Below are positions 37,726 to 37,817 of a stretch of 37,817 bases of DNA, piece after piece. The stretch's first letter is position 1, and each line of letters opens with the position of its first letter. The stretch is from Pseudomonadota bacterium. GTDB taxonomy: Bacteria > Pseudomonadota > Gammaproteobacteria > Burkholderiales > Rhodocyclaceae. The stretch spans positions 1 to 37,817 of the forward strand of contig JAGTRU010000040.1 of the NCBI GenBank assembly GCA_018261905.1, in the 5' to 3' direction. The notes under the pieces are model-generated. The model was not told the DNA's origin. It made no database searches and was given only the letters and a program-made list of their open reading frames with translations. Both the position numbers and the translations under genes were made by a program.

Positions 37726-37817
37726 TCAAACATCAAGTGCAACACCGGTTGGGATGTTGGCATTTTGCTTTACGCAATCTTCGAAGAAGACAGCCGCCGG
37801 TGTTCTAAAACCCAGGG
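37726..37817 (-). mobile_element. C-terminus of an IS30-family transposase, cut by the window edge
   Basis: The minus-strand frame entering from the right reads LGFRTPAAVFFEDCVKQ, then NANIPTGVALDV and a stop at 37726. LG(F/Y)RTP(A/N)xVF near the end is characteristic of IS30-type DDE transposases. Most of the element lies beyond the window. Confidence 0.65.

Overview
The window is high-GC proteobacterial DNA, most likely from a diazotrophic betaproteobacterium of the Rhodocyclales type. That assignment is an inference from codon use, gene content (AacS, RNase G, Pls-type NRPS) and overall style; there is no rRNA or other strong taxonomic marker. The centrepiece is a vanadium-nitrogenase locus: vnfD, vnfG and vnfK at 16.6-19.8 kb. 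VnfD keeps the P-cluster cysteines, the FeV-cofactor ligands and the TGGPRL loop of the VFe proteins.

Layout. 0.1-3.3 kb: accessory genes (PIN-like nuclease, Vat-type acetyltransferase, YhcG/DUF1016 nuclease). 3.5-9.1 kb: a tightly overlapping seven-gene operon behind a perfect sigma-54 promoter. It encodes a small membrane protein, a leaderless solute-binding-like protein, a HypB-like GTPase, a DUF1858-like/ABC ATPase, a nitroreductase, a GCS2-type ligase and a helical protein; I know of no named system of this composition. 9.2-10.2 kb: a J-domain protein and a small unknown protein behind a second probable sigma-54 promoter. 10.2-13.6 kb: a defence and plasticity patch (AvcD-type anti-phage deaminase, restriction-enzyme remnant, DUF1778/GNAT toxin-antitoxin). 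13.8-16.06 kb (minus): an operon divergent from vnfDGK, with a PhnD-like oxyanion-binding protein without signal peptide, a tyrosine/dual-specificity-type phosphatase and a kinase-like protein. 16.6-24.4 kb: vnfDGK, an unknown 300-aa protein, a NifX/NafY-family protein, a 74-aa helical protein, an ABC ATPase, then (own sigma-54 promoter) a periplasmic PhnD-like binding protein, permease and Nif11 protein. 24.5-24.7 kb: terminator and integrase remnant. 24.8-37.5 kb: housekeeping genes (rng, U32/TrhP protease, acyltransferase, acetoacetyl-CoA synthetase, enoyl-CoA hydratase, glycosyltransferase, Pls/PosA NRPS and its phosphopantetheinyl transferase). The right edge carries repeats and the C-terminus of an IS30-type transposase.

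How the genes work together. Five -24/-12 promoters (three perfect, two near-perfect) lie upstream of the vnf structural genes, the ABC binding protein/permease, the divergent phosphatase operon, the seven-gene operon and the J-domain gene. Upstream of each are motifs resembling the VnfA site (GTAC-N6-GTAC, including the GTAC-N6-GAAC variant). The simplest reading is one VnfA/RpoN regulon for vanadium acquisition, vanadium sensing or protection, FeV-cofactor handling and the enzyme itself. The PhnCDE-like transporter is a strong candidate vanadate importer, because vanadate mimics phosphate. Its cytosolic paralogue beside a tyrosine-phosphatase-like protein (a class inhibited by vanadate) suggests an undescribed vanadate-response module. 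vnfH, vnfE, vnfN and vnfA are not in the window and must be elsewhere, or be replaced by nif counterparts.
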